56,483 nucleotides of DNA from an uncultured Parabacteroides sp. (GTDB lineage: Bacteria; Bacteroidota; Bacteroidia; Bacteroidales; Tannerellaceae), in NCBI RefSeq assembly GCF_905196875.1, contig NZ_CAJJWO010000034.1, positions 1 through 56,483 of the forward strand, given 5' to 3'. Below, in pieces: positions 33,912-43,396 of the stretch (its first letter is position 1; every line of letters begins with the position of its first letter). Position numbers and translations under genes: made by a program. Under the pieces are notes generated by a model. It ran no database searches, was not told where the DNA came from, and worked only from the letters and a program-made list of their open reading frames with translations.

Positions 33912-36356
33912 ATGAAAAGATTGATTTTTACAGTGATGCTATTGCTTCCGGCCCTTTGGATGGGAGCACAGTCACAACGGGAGAAAGTGTTGTTGAACCA
34001 GGATTGGCTCTTTGCCAAAGGGCATGCAGCCAATCCTGAAAAGGATTTTAATTACGGGCAGGCATTGTCGTTCTCTAAGATTGCCTTTTTGCAGGAGTCG
34101 ACTATGTTGGATGCAGATCAGGAATCACGTTTGGCTATTCCTCATACGCAACGGTTTGACGATAGCAAGTGGGAGAAGATCTCTTTGCCTCATGACTGGG
34201 GGATGGCTTTGGGATATAGCCAAGAGCAATTCAAGATGAAAGGGTACCGCAAGTTGGGTGGACGTGCACCCGAAAACAGTGTGGGCTGGTATCGGAAACG
34301 GTTTACGCCCGAGTTGGTAAAAGGGGATCGGTATACGCTGGAGTTTGAGGGTATCTTCCGTGATGCACAGGTCTGGATGAACGGTGTCTATTTGGGACGC
34401 GGTGAGAGCGGTTATGTACCTTTGGTCTTCGATGTAACGGAATGCCTGAATTATGAAAATGATGCGGAAAATGTGATTTCCGTCCGTGTAGATGCGACTC
34501 ATTCCGAATTATGGTCGTATGAAGGTGCTGGTATCTACCGGAATGTATGGTTGACCCGCACGGCTCCCGTGCATATCCCGCAATGGGGGACGTTTGTCAC
34601 CAGCGAAGTGGATCTGCAAAAGAAGGAAGCCCGTGTGAAGGCACAGATAGAAGTGACGAACCAAAGTGGTAAATCGGTCGATCTTATTGTGCAAAACAGT
34701 ATAATCGACTGTCAAGGGAAAGAAGTAAACAAGTCTGGTACAACCCTTACCGTACCCTCGTTGGAGACGAAAGAGGTGGAAACATATATGGATGTACGGC
34801 AAGTTGACTTATGGTCGTTGAAGACTCCGACGCTTTATACGTTGCATACTGATATTTTATTGGATGGGGCAGTTGTCGATAGCTACGATACCTCTTTCGG
34901 TATCCGTGATATCCGTTTCGATGCTAACGAAGGTTTCTTCCTCAATGGCGAACGTGTACAGATCCAGGGGGTATGCTGTCATCAAGACCATGCCGGTGTG
35001 GGGATTGCCGTTCCGGACCAGCTGAATGCGTGGCGAATCGCCCGTCTGAAAGAGTATGGAGTAAATGCATATCGTGCCTCCCATAATCCCCCGACAACGG
35101 CTGTGCTGAATGCTTGCGACACATTAGGTATGTTGTTCATGGATGAACTGCGTGTATTGAGTTCCAGTAATGAAGGTCTGAGCCAGCTGAAGACAATCAT
35201 TCGCCGCGACAGGAATCATCCGTCTGTTATCATTTGGTGTTTGGGAAACGAAGAACCTGCCATACAGGGAACAGAGAAGGGGCGTATGATTGTTGAGCGC
35301 ATGAAAGCCGTCCAGCGCAAACTGGATCCTACTCGTCCGTGCACGGCTGCCATGAACGGTAGTTGGGGGGAAGGTTTTACCTATGCCGTAGATGTACAAG
35401 GTTCTAATTATTATAAAATAGGCAATATCGACGCAGTACATGAAAAGTTTCCGAATCTGCCCTGTATTTTCACCGAAGAGGCAAGTACGGTGATGACGCG
35501 TGGTATTTATGAGACTGATGCAAAGAAAGGTTTCCATCAAGCTTACGATCGTGATGTTCCGGGATGGGGAGCACGTGCACAAGAATGGATGCGTTATGTC
35601 GATGCACGCAAGTTTGTCGCCGGTGCTTTCGTATGGACCGGTTTCGATTATGGAGGCGAGGCGCAGTTGCATTTCTGGCCGGGTGTAGTTTCTCATTTCG
35701 GAATATTAGACTATTGCGGCTTCCCGAAAGATGCATTCTGGTATTACAAGGCTTGGTGGACGGAAGAACCGGTGTTGCATGTGCTTCCTCATTGGAATGG
35801 AATCGGTACGGATTCGGTCGATGTACATCTGTATACCAATATGGATGAGGTGGAGTTGTTCCTGAATGGCAAAAGCCTGGGTAAAAAGACGGTTGAAAAG
35901 TTTGATATTCCTGCTTGGCGTGTTAAATATACCCCGGGTAAGCTGTTGGCTAAAGGGAAGAAGAACGGAAAGAAATACACCGAGTTGGTGGAAACCACCG
36001 GGAATCCGGCCTCCTTGCAACTGGTCAGTGAAAACGGTACTGCTATCCAGGGTGACGGTAACGACGTTGCTATCATTACCGTAAAAGTGTTGGATGCCAA
36101 AGGACGTGTAGTACCTACTGCTGAAAACGGAATTCATTTCGATGTCCGTAACGGCAAGATCCTGGGAGTGGGTAATGGTAATCCTTGTAGTCAAGAACCG
36201 GATGTCTTCCCTGCCGGCAGCGATGTACACCGGAATGCTTTTAACGGCTATGCTCAGGTGCTTGTCACTAGTGACCGTTCCGGACAACCTATCGAATTGA
36301 CTGCTGTATCGGAAGGGTTGAAAGAGAGTAAGATTATTGTAGAAGTAACCAAATAA
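33912..36356 (+). CDS. GH2 glycosidase, copy 2
   Basis: An 814-residue exported GH2 enzyme with a signal peptide (residues 1-19, LWMGAQSQ). The plan is the same as for the copy at 21991: an N-terminal sandwich (LPHDWGMALGY, NSVGWYRKRF), an Ig-like domain, a TIM barrel, a DUF4982-type domain (LFLNGKSLGKK) and a C-terminal Ig-like domain. The acid/base is Glu447 in CLGNEEP. Glu522 in FTEEASTVMTRG lines up with the nucleophile of the other copy. The N-terminal part contains an extra stretch (FSKIAFLQESTMLDADQE) not seen in the first copy. Substrate specificity, whether galactoside, glucuronide or another, is not readable. GH3 starts 13 bases downstream, so they share a transcript. Confidence 0.9.
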   Translation: MKRLIFTVMLLLPALWMGAQSQREKVLLNQDWLFAKGHAANPEKDFNYGQALSFSKIAFLQESTMLDADQESRLAIPHTQRFDDSKWEKISLPHDWGMALGYSQEQFKMKGYRKLGGRAPENSVGWYRKRFTPELVKGDRYTLEFEGIFRDAQVWMNGVYLGRGESGYVPLVFDVTECLNYENDAENVISVRVDATHSELWSYEGAGIYRNVWLTRTAPVHIPQWGTFVTSEVDLQKKEARVKAQIEVTNQSGKSVDLIVQNSIIDCQGKEVNKSGTTLTVPSLETKEVETYMDVRQVDLWSLKTPTLYTLHTDILLDGAVVDSYDTSFGIRDIRFDANEGFFLNGERVQIQGVCCHQDHAGVGIAVPDQLNAWRIARLKEYGVNAYRASHNPPTTAVLNACDTLGMLFMDELRVLSSSNEGLSQLKTIIRRDRNHPSVIIWCLGNEEPAIQGTEKGRMIVERMKAVQRKLDPTRPCTAAMNGSWGEGFTYAVDVQGSNYYKIGNIDAVHEKFPNLPCIFTEEASTVMTRGIYETDAKKGFHQAYDRDVPGWGARAQEWMRYVDARKFVAGAFVWTGFDYGGEAQLHFWPGVVSHFGILDYCGFPKDAFWYYKAWWTEEPVLHVLPHWNGIGTDSVDVHLYTNMDEVELFLNGKSLGKKTVEKFDIPAWRVKYTPGKLLAKGKKNGKKYTELVETTGNPASLQLVSENGTAIQGDGNDVAIITVKVLDAKGRVVPTAENGIHFDVRNGKILGVGNGNPCSQEPDVFPAGSDVHRNAFNGYAQVLVTSDRSGQPIELTAVSEGLKESKIIVEVTK

Positions 36357-36369
36357 AATAGGCAATCAC

Positions 36370-38586
36370 ATGAAAAGCAAACTGAAAAGTATCGTGTTAC
36401 TGGTCGCTCTCTCCTGGGGCGGCCTGACGGCACAAACGTACGACTATCCGTTTCGTAATCCGGACCTTCCTTTGGATGTCCGGGTACAGGATATCATTTC
36501 CCGTCTGACACTGGAAGAAAAAGTCCAGTTGATGAAACATGCCGCTCCGGCTGTTCCCCGTTTGGGTATTCCTGCTTATAACTGGTGGAACGAAGCCTTG
36601 CACGGTGTGGCCCGTACGAAGGAGAAAGTAACCGTATTTCCACAGGCGATCGGTATGGCGGCCACTTTCGACCCGGAAGCCCTTCAAAAGATGGGAGATA
36701 TCACTTCTTCGGAAGGTCGTGCTCTGTTTAACGAAGACCTGCGGGAAGGCAAGACCGGTGATATTTACCGGGGACTGACTTACTGGACTCCCAATATCAA
36801 TATCTTCCGTGATCCTCGTTGGGGACGTGGACAGGAAACTTACGGCGAAGACCCGTACCTGACAGCAAAGATGGGTTCGGCTATCGTTCACGGCCTGGAA
36901 GGAAACGATCCGCATTATCTGAAAGCGGTAGCTTGTGCCAAACATTATGCCGTTCACAGCGGCCCGGAGCATAACCGTCATTCCTACGACGCCCGCGTCT
37001 CCATGTACGATTTGTGGGATACCTACCTGCCGGCTTTCCGCGAGCTGGTAACCAAGGCGAAGGTACATGGCGTGATGTGTGCCTACAACCGCTTCGAAGG
37101 GACTCCCTGCTGCGGCCACAATGAATTGTTGCAGGATATCCTGCGCAACCAGTGGAAGTTCGACGGGTATGTAACCTCCGACTGTTGGGCGGTCAGCGAT
37201 TTTGCCCAGTATCACAAAACGCATAGCAACGATACGGAAGCTGTGGTCGATGCTGTGTTGAACGGGACCGACTTGGAATGTGGTAACTTATACCAAAAAC
37301 TGCAACAGGGAGTGGAAAAAGGGTTGATCTCCGAGAAGGAGATCAATGTTTCTCTGGCCCGTCTGTTCGAAATCCAGTTTAAGTTGGGTATGTACGATCC
37401 GGCCGACAGAGTGCCTTATGCTTCGATCGGTCGTGAGGTGATTGAAAGCGATACCCATAAAAAGCATGCGTACGAGATGGCGCAGAAATCGATGGTCTTA
37501 CTGAAAAACAATAAGAATATCTTGCCGTTGAACGCTTCAAAGATCAAACGTATCGCCCTGATCGGCCCGAATATGAATAACGGAAGTACGCAGCTGGCAA
37601 ACTATTTCGGAACGCCGAGCGAGATCATCACTCCGTATAAGAGTTTGCAGAAACGTTTCGGTAACCATATTCAGATCGATACGCTGACTGGTGTCGGTAT
37701 TGTTCAGAAACTGGAAGGTGCTCCATCTTTTGCCCAGGTAGCTGCCCAGGCGAAGAAAGCGGATCTGATCATCTTTGTCGGCGGTATCAGTGCCGATTAC
37801 GAAGGAGAAGCCGGTGACGCTGGAGCTGCCGGTTACGGTGGTTTCGCCAGTGGCGACCGTACGACCATGAAATTACCTCCCGTGCAGACGGAACTGATGA
37901 AGGAACTGAAAAAGACAGGCCGTCCGCTGATCCTGGTCAACATGTCCGGTTCCGTGATGAGTTTCGACTGGGAAAGTCGTAACGCCGACGCCATCCTGCA
38001 AGCCTGGTATGGCGGACAGGCTGCCGGCGATGCCATTACCGATGTCCTTTTCGGCGATTATAACCCTGCTGGCCGTATGCCGCTCACTACCTATATGAAC
38101 GATAGCGACCTGCCCGATTTTGAGGATTATTCGATGGCGAACCGTACTTACCGTTACTATAAGGGCGATGTCCGTTACCCGTTCGGTTATGGCCTGAGTT
38201 ATACGACATTCGAATATGCTCCTTTGCAGAATGCCTCTGCAGTTAAAACCGGTGAAAGCATACAGGTCACTACAACCGTAACGAATACCGGAAAGCGTGC
38301 CGGTGACGAAGTTGTCCAGCTGTATGTTTCTCATCCTCAGAATGGAAATACCCGTGTCCCTCTGCGTGCTTTGAAAGGTTTCAAACGAATTCATCTGGAT
38401 AAAGGCCAGAGTCAGCAGGTAACCTTCACCCTTTCTCCCGAAGAACTTTCACTGGTGGATGAAAAAGGTAACCAGGTGGAAAAAGAAGGTTCGGTCGAAT
38501 TGTATATCGGCGGGGGACAGCCTTATAAATCTTCCGGTAGTTTCGGGGAACTGAAAATCGAAGGGGAGAAATATGTAGTATATTAA
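36370..38586 (+). CDS. GH3 beta-xylosidase-like enzyme
   Basis: A 738-residue exported GH3 enzyme with a signal peptide (residues 1-21, GGLTAQTY). The (beta/alpha)8 domain includes YNWWNEALHGVART and the nucleophile Asp271 in GYVTSDCWAVSDF. The alpha/beta sandwich domain covers about 380-600 and ends in an FN3-like domain (about 640-730). The NWWNEALHG and TSDCWAV forms are typical of the beta-xylosidase / alpha-arabinofuranosidase branch of GH3 rather than of beta-glucosidases. It would complement GH120 and GH43 in stripping xylose or arabinose. It closes the operon, and a strong hairpin follows 39 bases after the stop. Confidence 0.9.
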   Translation: MKSKLKSIVLLVALSWGGLTAQTYDYPFRNPDLPLDVRVQDIISRLTLEEKVQLMKHAAPAVPRLGIPAYNWWNEALHGVARTKEKVTVFPQAIGMAATFDPEALQKMGDITSSEGRALFNEDLREGKTGDIYRGLTYWTPNINIFRDPRWGRGQETYGEDPYLTAKMGSAIVHGLEGNDPHYLKAVACAKHYAVHSGPEHNRHSYDARVSMYDLWDTYLPAFRELVTKAKVHGVMCAYNRFEGTPCCGHNELLQDILRNQWKFDGYVTSDCWAVSDFAQYHKTHSNDTEAVVDAVLNGTDLECGNLYQKLQQGVEKGLISEKEINVSLARLFEIQFKLGMYDPADRVPYASIGREVIESDTHKKHAYEMAQKSMVLLKNNKNILPLNASKIKRIALIGPNMNNGSTQLANYFGTPSEIITPYKSLQKRFGNHIQIDTLTGVGIVQKLEGAPSFAQVAAQAKKADLIIFVGGISADYEGEAGDAGAAGYGGFASGDRTTMKLPPVQTELMKELKKTGRPLILVNMSGSVMSFDWESRNADAILQAWYGGQAAGDAITDVLFGDYNPAGRMPLTTYMNDSDLPDFEDYSMANRTYRYYKGDVRYPFGYGLSYTTFEYAPLQNASAVKTGESIQVTTTVTNTGKRAGDEVVQLYVSHPQNGNTRVPLRALKGFKRIHLDKGQSQQVTFTLSPEELSLVDEKGNQVEKEGSVELYIGGGQPYKSSGSFGELKIEGEKYVVY

Positions 38587-38625
38587 AATTTATAGCCGGA
38601 AGGGAGATAGAACACTCCGGTACAT

Positions 38626-38681
38626 AAGCTTGCAGGCAATTGATCCGTTTTCATATCTGTTGAGATCAACCCTGCAAGCTT
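38626..38681 (+). terminator. Hairpin after GH3
   Basis: AAGCTTGCAGG (38626-38636) and CCTGCAAGCTT (38671-38681) are perfect complements. Inner complementary bases (TTGATC and GATCAA) extend the pairing. A weak T-rich stretch follows. It probably ends the GH43-GH2-GH3 transcript. Confidence 0.65.
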
Positions 38682-38726
38682 TAATATATTTTAGCCGGAT
38701 ATAGGTTATACAATCGTTTATTTACT

Positions 38727-38734
38727 TATTTTTG
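38727..38734 (+). promoter_or_regulatory. Candidate -7 box for the second ECF sigma gene
   Basis: TATTTTTG matches TAnnTTTG, 71 bases before the sigma start. The -33 element is not clear. Confidence 0.3.
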
Positions 38735-38805
38735 TCGACGGGGATCACGTATCATAAGTCTGATTGGTTCTATACTATTATATACAGTGAAAAAGCTATC
38801 TGGTT

Positions 38806-39354
38806 ATGATTATTAATGAAAAAACATTCAAAGACACATATAATGACTATTTTGAAATTATATGCCGTTTCCTGAACTATTATACCCGCGATTATCAGGC
38901 AATAGAGGAAGTGGTACAGGATGTTTTTGTTACCCTTTGGGAAGATTATGAAGGAAAAGACATCCAATATATCAAAACCTTTCTTTATAACAGTGCTCGC
39001 AACCGCATGTTGAATTATCTGCGTGACAAAGAGAATCATTCTGTTATATTGGAGAAATGGGCCCGTATCGAACTGGAGAAAAGCGAGGCTGTCGATTGTG
39101 TAGACCGGGAGTTGTTTTATCAATTATTGCAGGCTGCCGTTGAATCTCTACCGGAGAAATGCAGGGAAATATTTGTAATGAGTCGTGAAGAGCAACTTAG
39201 CTATAAAGAAATAGCAACCATAAAAGAAATCTCAGTAAAGACTGTTGAAAACCAGATGGGGATAGCTTTAAAAAAGATCCGTGAATACCTGATGTCTCAT
39301 TCGGAAGAAACAGCCACTCTCCTTTTTCTTTTGATAAAATGGACGGGAAAATAA
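38806..39354 (+). CDS. ECF-type RNA polymerase sigma factor, PUL 2
   Basis: A 182-residue ECF sigma factor. Region 2 spans about residues 8-75 (AIEEVVQDVFVTLWEDYEGK and LYNSARNRMLNYLRD). Region 4 spans about 118-170 (LPEKCREIFVMSREEQLSYK and then EIATIKEISVKTVENQM). It should serve the FecR-SusC-SusD set at 46462-52549, because no other anti-sigma gene in the window lacks a partner. However, it is separated from that set by about 7 kb holding lacI and the corrinoid operon, which is unusual. It differs clearly from the sigma factor at 89, so the two relays are probably independent. The assignment as an ECF factor is firm; the pairing is inferred. Confidence 0.93.
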   Translation: MIINEKTFKDTYNDYFEIICRFLNYYTRDYQAIEEVVQDVFVTLWEDYEGKDIQYIKTFLYNSARNRMLNYLRDKENHSVILEKWARIELEKSEAVDCVDRELFYQLLQAAVESLPEKCREIFVMSREEQLSYKEIATIKEISVKTVENQMGIALKKIREYLMSHSEETATLLFLLIKWTGK

Positions 39355-39393
39355 AAAAAATACAACCTTTTAGAGGGAATGTGATGTCTATGG

Positions 39394-39428
39394 TTTGTTG
39401 TGTAAAATCAAATTAAGCAATAACTTTG
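39394..39428 (+). promoter_or_regulatory. Candidate lacI promoter
   Basis: The -7 box TAACTTTG (39421-39428) fits TAnnTTTG. TTTG at 39394-39397 and the overlapping GTTG at 39397-39400 can serve as the -33 element, the latter with a 20-base spacer. The operator at 39432 would overlap the expected transcription start. Confidence 0.5.
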
Positions 39429-39431
39429 CAG

Positions 39432-39446
39432 TTAACTGGTTAAGTT
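39432..39446. promoter_or_regulatory. LacI-type operator in front of lacI
   Basis: TTAACTGGTTAAGTT is identical to 40647-40661 upstream of the GH38-corrinoid operon. The core TTAAC-TG-GTTAA is palindromic, as expected for a LacI-family dimer. It sits right after the -7 box, so binding would block initiation; autorepression is inferred. Confidence 0.65.
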
Positions 39447-39460
39447 ACCTAAATTAAAAA

Positions 39461-40456
39461 ATGATGGGAAAGTCAATTAAAGATATTGCAGAAGATCTAA
39501 ATCTCTCAAAAACAACGGTCTCATGGGTCTTGTCAGGCCATGGAGACGAACGTAAGATCAGTACGGCTACACAGAAGAAAATAAAGGATTATGCCCGGTT
39601 AGTTAAATATAAACCGAGTTTTCTGGCGAAAAGCCTGAATACAGGTAAAACCCGGACCATTGGATTGGTTGTTCCTTTTATTGGTGATACATTTTATGCA
39701 CAGGTAGCTATGGAAGTGGAGCTTGTAGCCGAACAGTTGGGGTATACCGTGACTTTTTGCAGTTCCGAATCTAATCCGGTAAGAGAAAATAATATAATCC
39801 AAATGTTAAGATCGAAGAATATTGATGGGCTGATTATTGCTCCCACAAATTATGCCAAAGGAGAATTGGAGATCTTGATGAAAGAAGGATATCCGTTTGT
39901 CCTGATCGACCGTTTTTTCCCGGAGTTGGATACGAATTATATTATTATTGATAATATTGGATGTAGTTATAATCTGGTTGAAAAGCTAATTAATGAAGGA
40001 CGTAAAAAGATAGCTATTATAACAACCGCTTCGACACTCTTTACGATGAGTTTGAGATATGAAGGATATAAAAGGGCGTTGACGGAACATGATTGTTTTA
40101 TTTCCCCTTACTTATATGGCGAAGTTTCACGAAATGAGTATGAATCGGATATTGTTCGGGTATTGGATACTATTTTTAAAGAAGTTCCGGATGTCGATGG
40201 TTTTTATTTTACAACACATTATTTGGGAATGGAGGGGCTGCGTTATTTTTATAAACGGAATATAGATGTAGGTAAAATAGGCTTGGCTTGCTTGCATAGC
40301 ACTCCGAGTTTTGAGCTTTTAGCACCTAATATGCATATAGCACTTTTACCTATAAAAGAGATAGGGCGTCAAGCAGTCCGTACCTTGATTGACAAATTGG
40401 AAACTTCTGGTAATAAAGGAGAAAACGTCCAATTGGTTTTACCCATGTATGAGTAA
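39461..40456 (+). CDS. LacI-family transcriptional regulator
   Basis: A 331-residue regulator. The N-terminal helix-turn-helix (about residues 4-25, SIKDIAEDLNLSKTTVSWVL) and hinge (about 45-58) are typical of LacI. A periplasmic-binding-protein-like sensor domain follows (TIGLVVPFIGDTFYAQVA, IDGLIIAPTNYAKGE, FVLIDRFFPELDTNYIIID). Such proteins usually bind a sugar or sugar phosphate in the cytoplasm and release DNA. The first codon could be either of two adjacent ATGs. It stands alone before the GH38-corrinoid operon, and the same 15-base operator-like motif lies in front of both. It is therefore the likely controller of that operon, which suggests that the inducer is a sugar handled by the operon. 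Confidence 0.93.
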   Translation: MMGKSIKDIAEDLNLSKTTVSWVLSGHGDERKISTATQKKIKDYARLVKYKPSFLAKSLNTGKTRTIGLVVPFIGDTFYAQVAMEVELVAEQLGYTVTFCSSESNPVRENNIIQMLRSKNIDGLIIAPTNYAKGELEILMKEGYPFVLIDRFFPELDTNYIIIDNIGCSYNLVEKLINEGRKKIAIITTASTLFTMSLRYEGYKRALTEHDCFISPYLYGEVSRNEYESDIVRVLDTIFKEVPDVDGFYFTTHYLGMEGLRYFYKRNIDVGKIGLACLHSTPSFELLAPNMHIALLPIKEIGRQAVRTLIDKLETSGNKGENVQLVLPMYE

Positions 40457-40573
40457 TTTGCACTAATCGTAAGATAGTATAAGGGAATCAGAGAAAAAGT
40501 CATTGTTTATATCTGATAAGACGTCTACGTTTGTAAAAAAAATAAATAACAAAATTGAATAAAGAGGTAAGGA

Positions 40574-40597
40574 GTTATATATCAAATGGTATATAAC
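40574..40597. promoter_or_regulatory. Inverted repeat upstream of the GH38-corrinoid operon
   Basis: GTTATATA and TATATAAC are perfect 8-base arms with an 8-base spacer, about 47 bases before the operator at 40644. It is AT-rich, so chance is possible, but it could be a second regulator or activator site. Confidence 0.35.
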
Positions 40598-40643
40598 GAG
40601 TTGTGTAGAACTTTATATCAATATTGTTATTTTTTTCATACTT

Positions 40644-40661
40644 AACTTAACTGGTTAAGTT
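40644..40661. promoter_or_regulatory. LacI-type operator of the GH38-corrinoid operon
   Basis: AACTTAACTGGTTAAGTT has perfect 8-base arms around a central TG. Its last 15 bases equal the site at 39432. A -7-like TATTTTTT (40628-40635) lies just upstream, so the site would cover the transcription start. This is good evidence that the neighbouring LacI protein controls this operon. Confidence 0.7.
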
Positions 40662-40690
40662 GAACGATAGAAAACATAATACCATGAAAT

Positions 40691-43387
40691 ATGAAAAGAC
40701 AGTTTATTTTTTTAGTATGTACCTTCATTCTATCTGTAAGTGCATTGAAGGCTCAGATCGCGGCTATAGATGTAGATAAAGGAGCCGATGAGGCGGCAGT
40801 AGAGGATATAATCATTGTTTTCAAAATGCACTTTGACATTGGTTATACCGACTGGTCTGAGTCTATTTTACAGAAATACACAACCTCTATGATGGATGAA
40901 ACATTGCGGTCGGTAAAGGAAACCTCAAAATTGCCTAAGGAGGAACAATTTGTCTGGACTCTTCCCGGATGGCCGATGAAGTATATTATGGAAAATACTT
41001 CTGAAACTTATAAATCAGGAATTGAAAAAGCATTGCAGGATGGACGTTTTAGAGTTCACGCACTTCCCTTCACATTTGAAACTGAATCGAGTGATCTGGA
41101 GACATTGGTACGGGGAATGTCTTATTCTTCGCAGATAAACCGGAAGTATAGTCAGCCATTGGTGCGTGGTGCTAAACTAACAGATGTTCCCAGCCATTCA
41201 TGGATACTTCCTACGTTATTGACACAGGCCGGTGTGAAAATTTTGCATATCGGCTGTAATCCGGGGTCTGTATCACCGGATATACCGACTTTGTTCTGGT
41301 GGGAGGGACCGGATGGTTCGAGATTATTAACTTTTAATTGGGCGGAATATTATGGTTCGGGTGTGTTGCCTCCGGCTACATGGAAATATAAGACGTGGTT
41401 GGCAATGATACATACACATGAGAATACAGGGGCTCCGTCACCCGAAGATGTTGCAGCTGTTTTGAAAGAAGCTCATGAAAAAGCTCCTAATGCCCGGATA
41501 CGGATCGGCCAGTTGGAAGATTTCTATGATGCTCTGATGAAGGAAAATCCGTCATTGCCTGTTGTCAGGGGAGATATGCCGGATACCTGGATTCATGGTT
41601 ATATGTCGATGCCTAAAGAGGTAAAGATCAATAAATCCATGCAACGCATCATCTATAATACGGAAACGTTGAATACATTACTGAAGCAATGGAATATAAC
41701 CTCTGAACCGGTCGAGCCTTATGTCGAAAAGGCGATTGAACAATCTTTATTGTTTGATGAACATACATTCGGACTGGCGATGAGTCACGGGCATCAGGAG
41801 TTTTGGAAATATGGGGATGATTTTACTATTGCCAGGGCACAAGGTCAGTACGATTTTGTTGAAACTTCCTGGTATGAAAAAGGGAACCGGGCATACCGGG
41901 CTGAACAATATATTGTTCCTTCTTTACGGAAAGATTTGAAGAAACTTGCTCAGAATGTAGATATTAAAGGACGTAAAGTCGTTGTATACAACCCTCTTCC
42001 CTGGAAACGTTCCGGTTCCGTCGCTTTTCATATGGGAGTATATAAAAAGAATTTCCAGGTTTATGGTTTGAAGGATGAATCGACAGGAAAGATCATGCCG
42101 GCATATAACGATTATAATCACCTGTCTTTTTATGCGGAAGAGGTCCCTTCTTTAGGCTATAAAACATATACATTGATAATAACTCCGCTTTCTGAGGATT
42201 CCCGAACTTCCCGTATCGATGAGGCAAAAGCAGTTTTGGAAAACAAATATTTCAAGATAGAAATAAACAGGGAAAACGGTGCATTACTTTCTGTATGGGA
42301 CAAACGACAGCAGAAAGAAATGGTCGACAAGAAAAATGAATACGGATTCGGGGAGTATATTCATGAGAAATTCGGTCAGGAGGAGATCAACCGGTATAAT
42401 GCCAGCTATGTAAAACCGGGACATCATGGTTGGGCGGACCAGGAAATGGGACGGCCAGAGAATCCTGATTTGAAATATGAGATGATAAAAGGTAAATTGA
42501 TAAAAGTCAAATATTCACAGACTGCTCATTCGGTTAGTGCCACCGCATTCTGCCGGACCGGTTCCGGAGATAACTATACATTGACCTATACATTGGAAGA
42601 CAATTCTCCCTATCTGGAAATATGCTGGGGAATACGGAATAAACCGGTCGAATCCCAGCCGGAAGGTGGTTGGCTTGCTTTTCCGTTCAATTTATCGAAT
42701 CCTTCATTCAGATTAGGCAGAACCGGTGGTGTCGTCAATCCGGCGACAGATTTTATCAAAAATACCAATCATGATTATTTCTTTCTGAATACAGGTTTGG
42801 CTGTTCTTGATGATCAGGGGAAAGGATTTGGATTAAACACTCCGAATGCTCCGGCTGTCAGTTTGGATCGTCCCGGTCTGTTCCGTTTCTCCGGAGAATT
42901 TATCCCCCGGAGGCCGAATGTTTTTGTCAACCTTTTTAATAATCAATGGGGAACAAATTTCACGGAATGGATAGAAGGTGGTTTATCAGCTAAAGTATAT
43001 CTATGGTCGGTCGATAAATACAGTCATGAGGCATCCTTGATAACACCTACGGAAGAAACCCGTGTTCCTTTGATGGCTACTTATACAGAGAATAACGGAG
43101 GCAACTTACCGGTCTCATCCGAAGGTATCAGATTGTCTAAGAAGGGGGTATTGGTTACTGCTTTCGGACAGGATCCGGACGGAAATGAAGGTTTGTTGCT
43201 ACGTGTATGGGAACAAGCTGGCGAATCCGGCAGCTTGACACTTTATTTACCGGCAGGTCTGAAAGTGACTAAGGCAGTACCTGTCAATCTCCGGGGAGAG
43301 ATAAAGGGAGAACCTGTACCGGTAAGAGCAGGAAAAATAGAGTTTGAATTAGGAGCTTATGCACCTGCAAGTTTCATTTTAAAATAA
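40691..43387 (+). CDS. GH38-like (DUF5054-type) exo-glycosidase, copy 2, LacI operon
   Basis: An 898-residue exported paralogue of the protein at 24633, very similar throughout and two residues longer in the signal peptide (residues 1-21, SALKAQIA). The expected GH38 features are kept: HxD zinc ligands in KMHFDIGYTDW, the candidate nucleophile Asp165 in LTDVPSHSW, FWWEGPDGSRLLTF, and the zinc His358 in DEHTFG. It should act in the periplasm, while its operon partners are cytoplasmic. The gene for the first methyltransferase begins nine bases downstream. The operator upstream ties it to the LacI regulator. I infer that it frees a monosaccharide, possibly O-methylated, that induces and feeds the operon. 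Direct activity is not demonstrated by the sequence. Confidence 0.83.
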   Translation: MKRQFIFLVCTFILSVSALKAQIAAIDVDKGADEAAVEDIIIVFKMHFDIGYTDWSESILQKYTTSMMDETLRSVKETSKLPKEEQFVWTLPGWPMKYIMENTSETYKSGIEKALQDGRFRVHALPFTFETESSDLETLVRGMSYSSQINRKYSQPLVRGAKLTDVPSHSWILPTLLTQAGVKILHIGCNPGSVSPDIPTLFWWEGPDGSRLLTFNWAEYYGSGVLPPATWKYKTWLAMIHTHENTGAPSPEDVAAVLKEAHEKAPNARIRIGQLEDFYDALMKENPSLPVVRGDMPDTWIHGYMSMPKEVKINKSMQRIIYNTETLNTLLKQWNITSEPVEPYVEKAIEQSLLFDEHTFGLAMSHGHQEFWKYGDDFTIARAQGQYDFVETSWYEKGNRAYRAEQYIVPSLRKDLKKLAQNVDIKGRKVVVYNPLPWKRSGSVAFHMGVYKKNFQVYGLKDESTGKIMPAYNDYNHLSFYAEEVPSLGYKTYTLIITPLSEDSRTSRIDEAKAVLENKYFKIEINRENGALLSVWDKRQQKEMVDKKNEYGFGEYIHEKFGQEEINRYNASYVKPGHHGWADQEMGRPENPDLKYEMIKGKLIKVKYSQTAHSVSATAFCRTGSGDNYTLTYTLEDNSPYLEICWGIRNKPVESQPEGGWLAFPFNLSNPSFRLGRTGGVVNPATDFIKNTNHDYFFLNTGLAVLDDQGKGFGLNTPNAPAVSLDRPGLFRFSGEFIPRRPNVFVNLFNNQWGTNFTEWIEGGLSAKVYLWSVDKYSHEASLITPTEETRVPLMATYTENNGGNLPVSSEGIRLSKKGVLVTAFGQDPDGNEGLLLRVWEQAGESGSLTLYLPAGLKVTKAVPVNLRGEIKGEPVPVRAGKIEFELGAYAPASFILK

Positions 43388-43396
43388 AAGAAAAGC

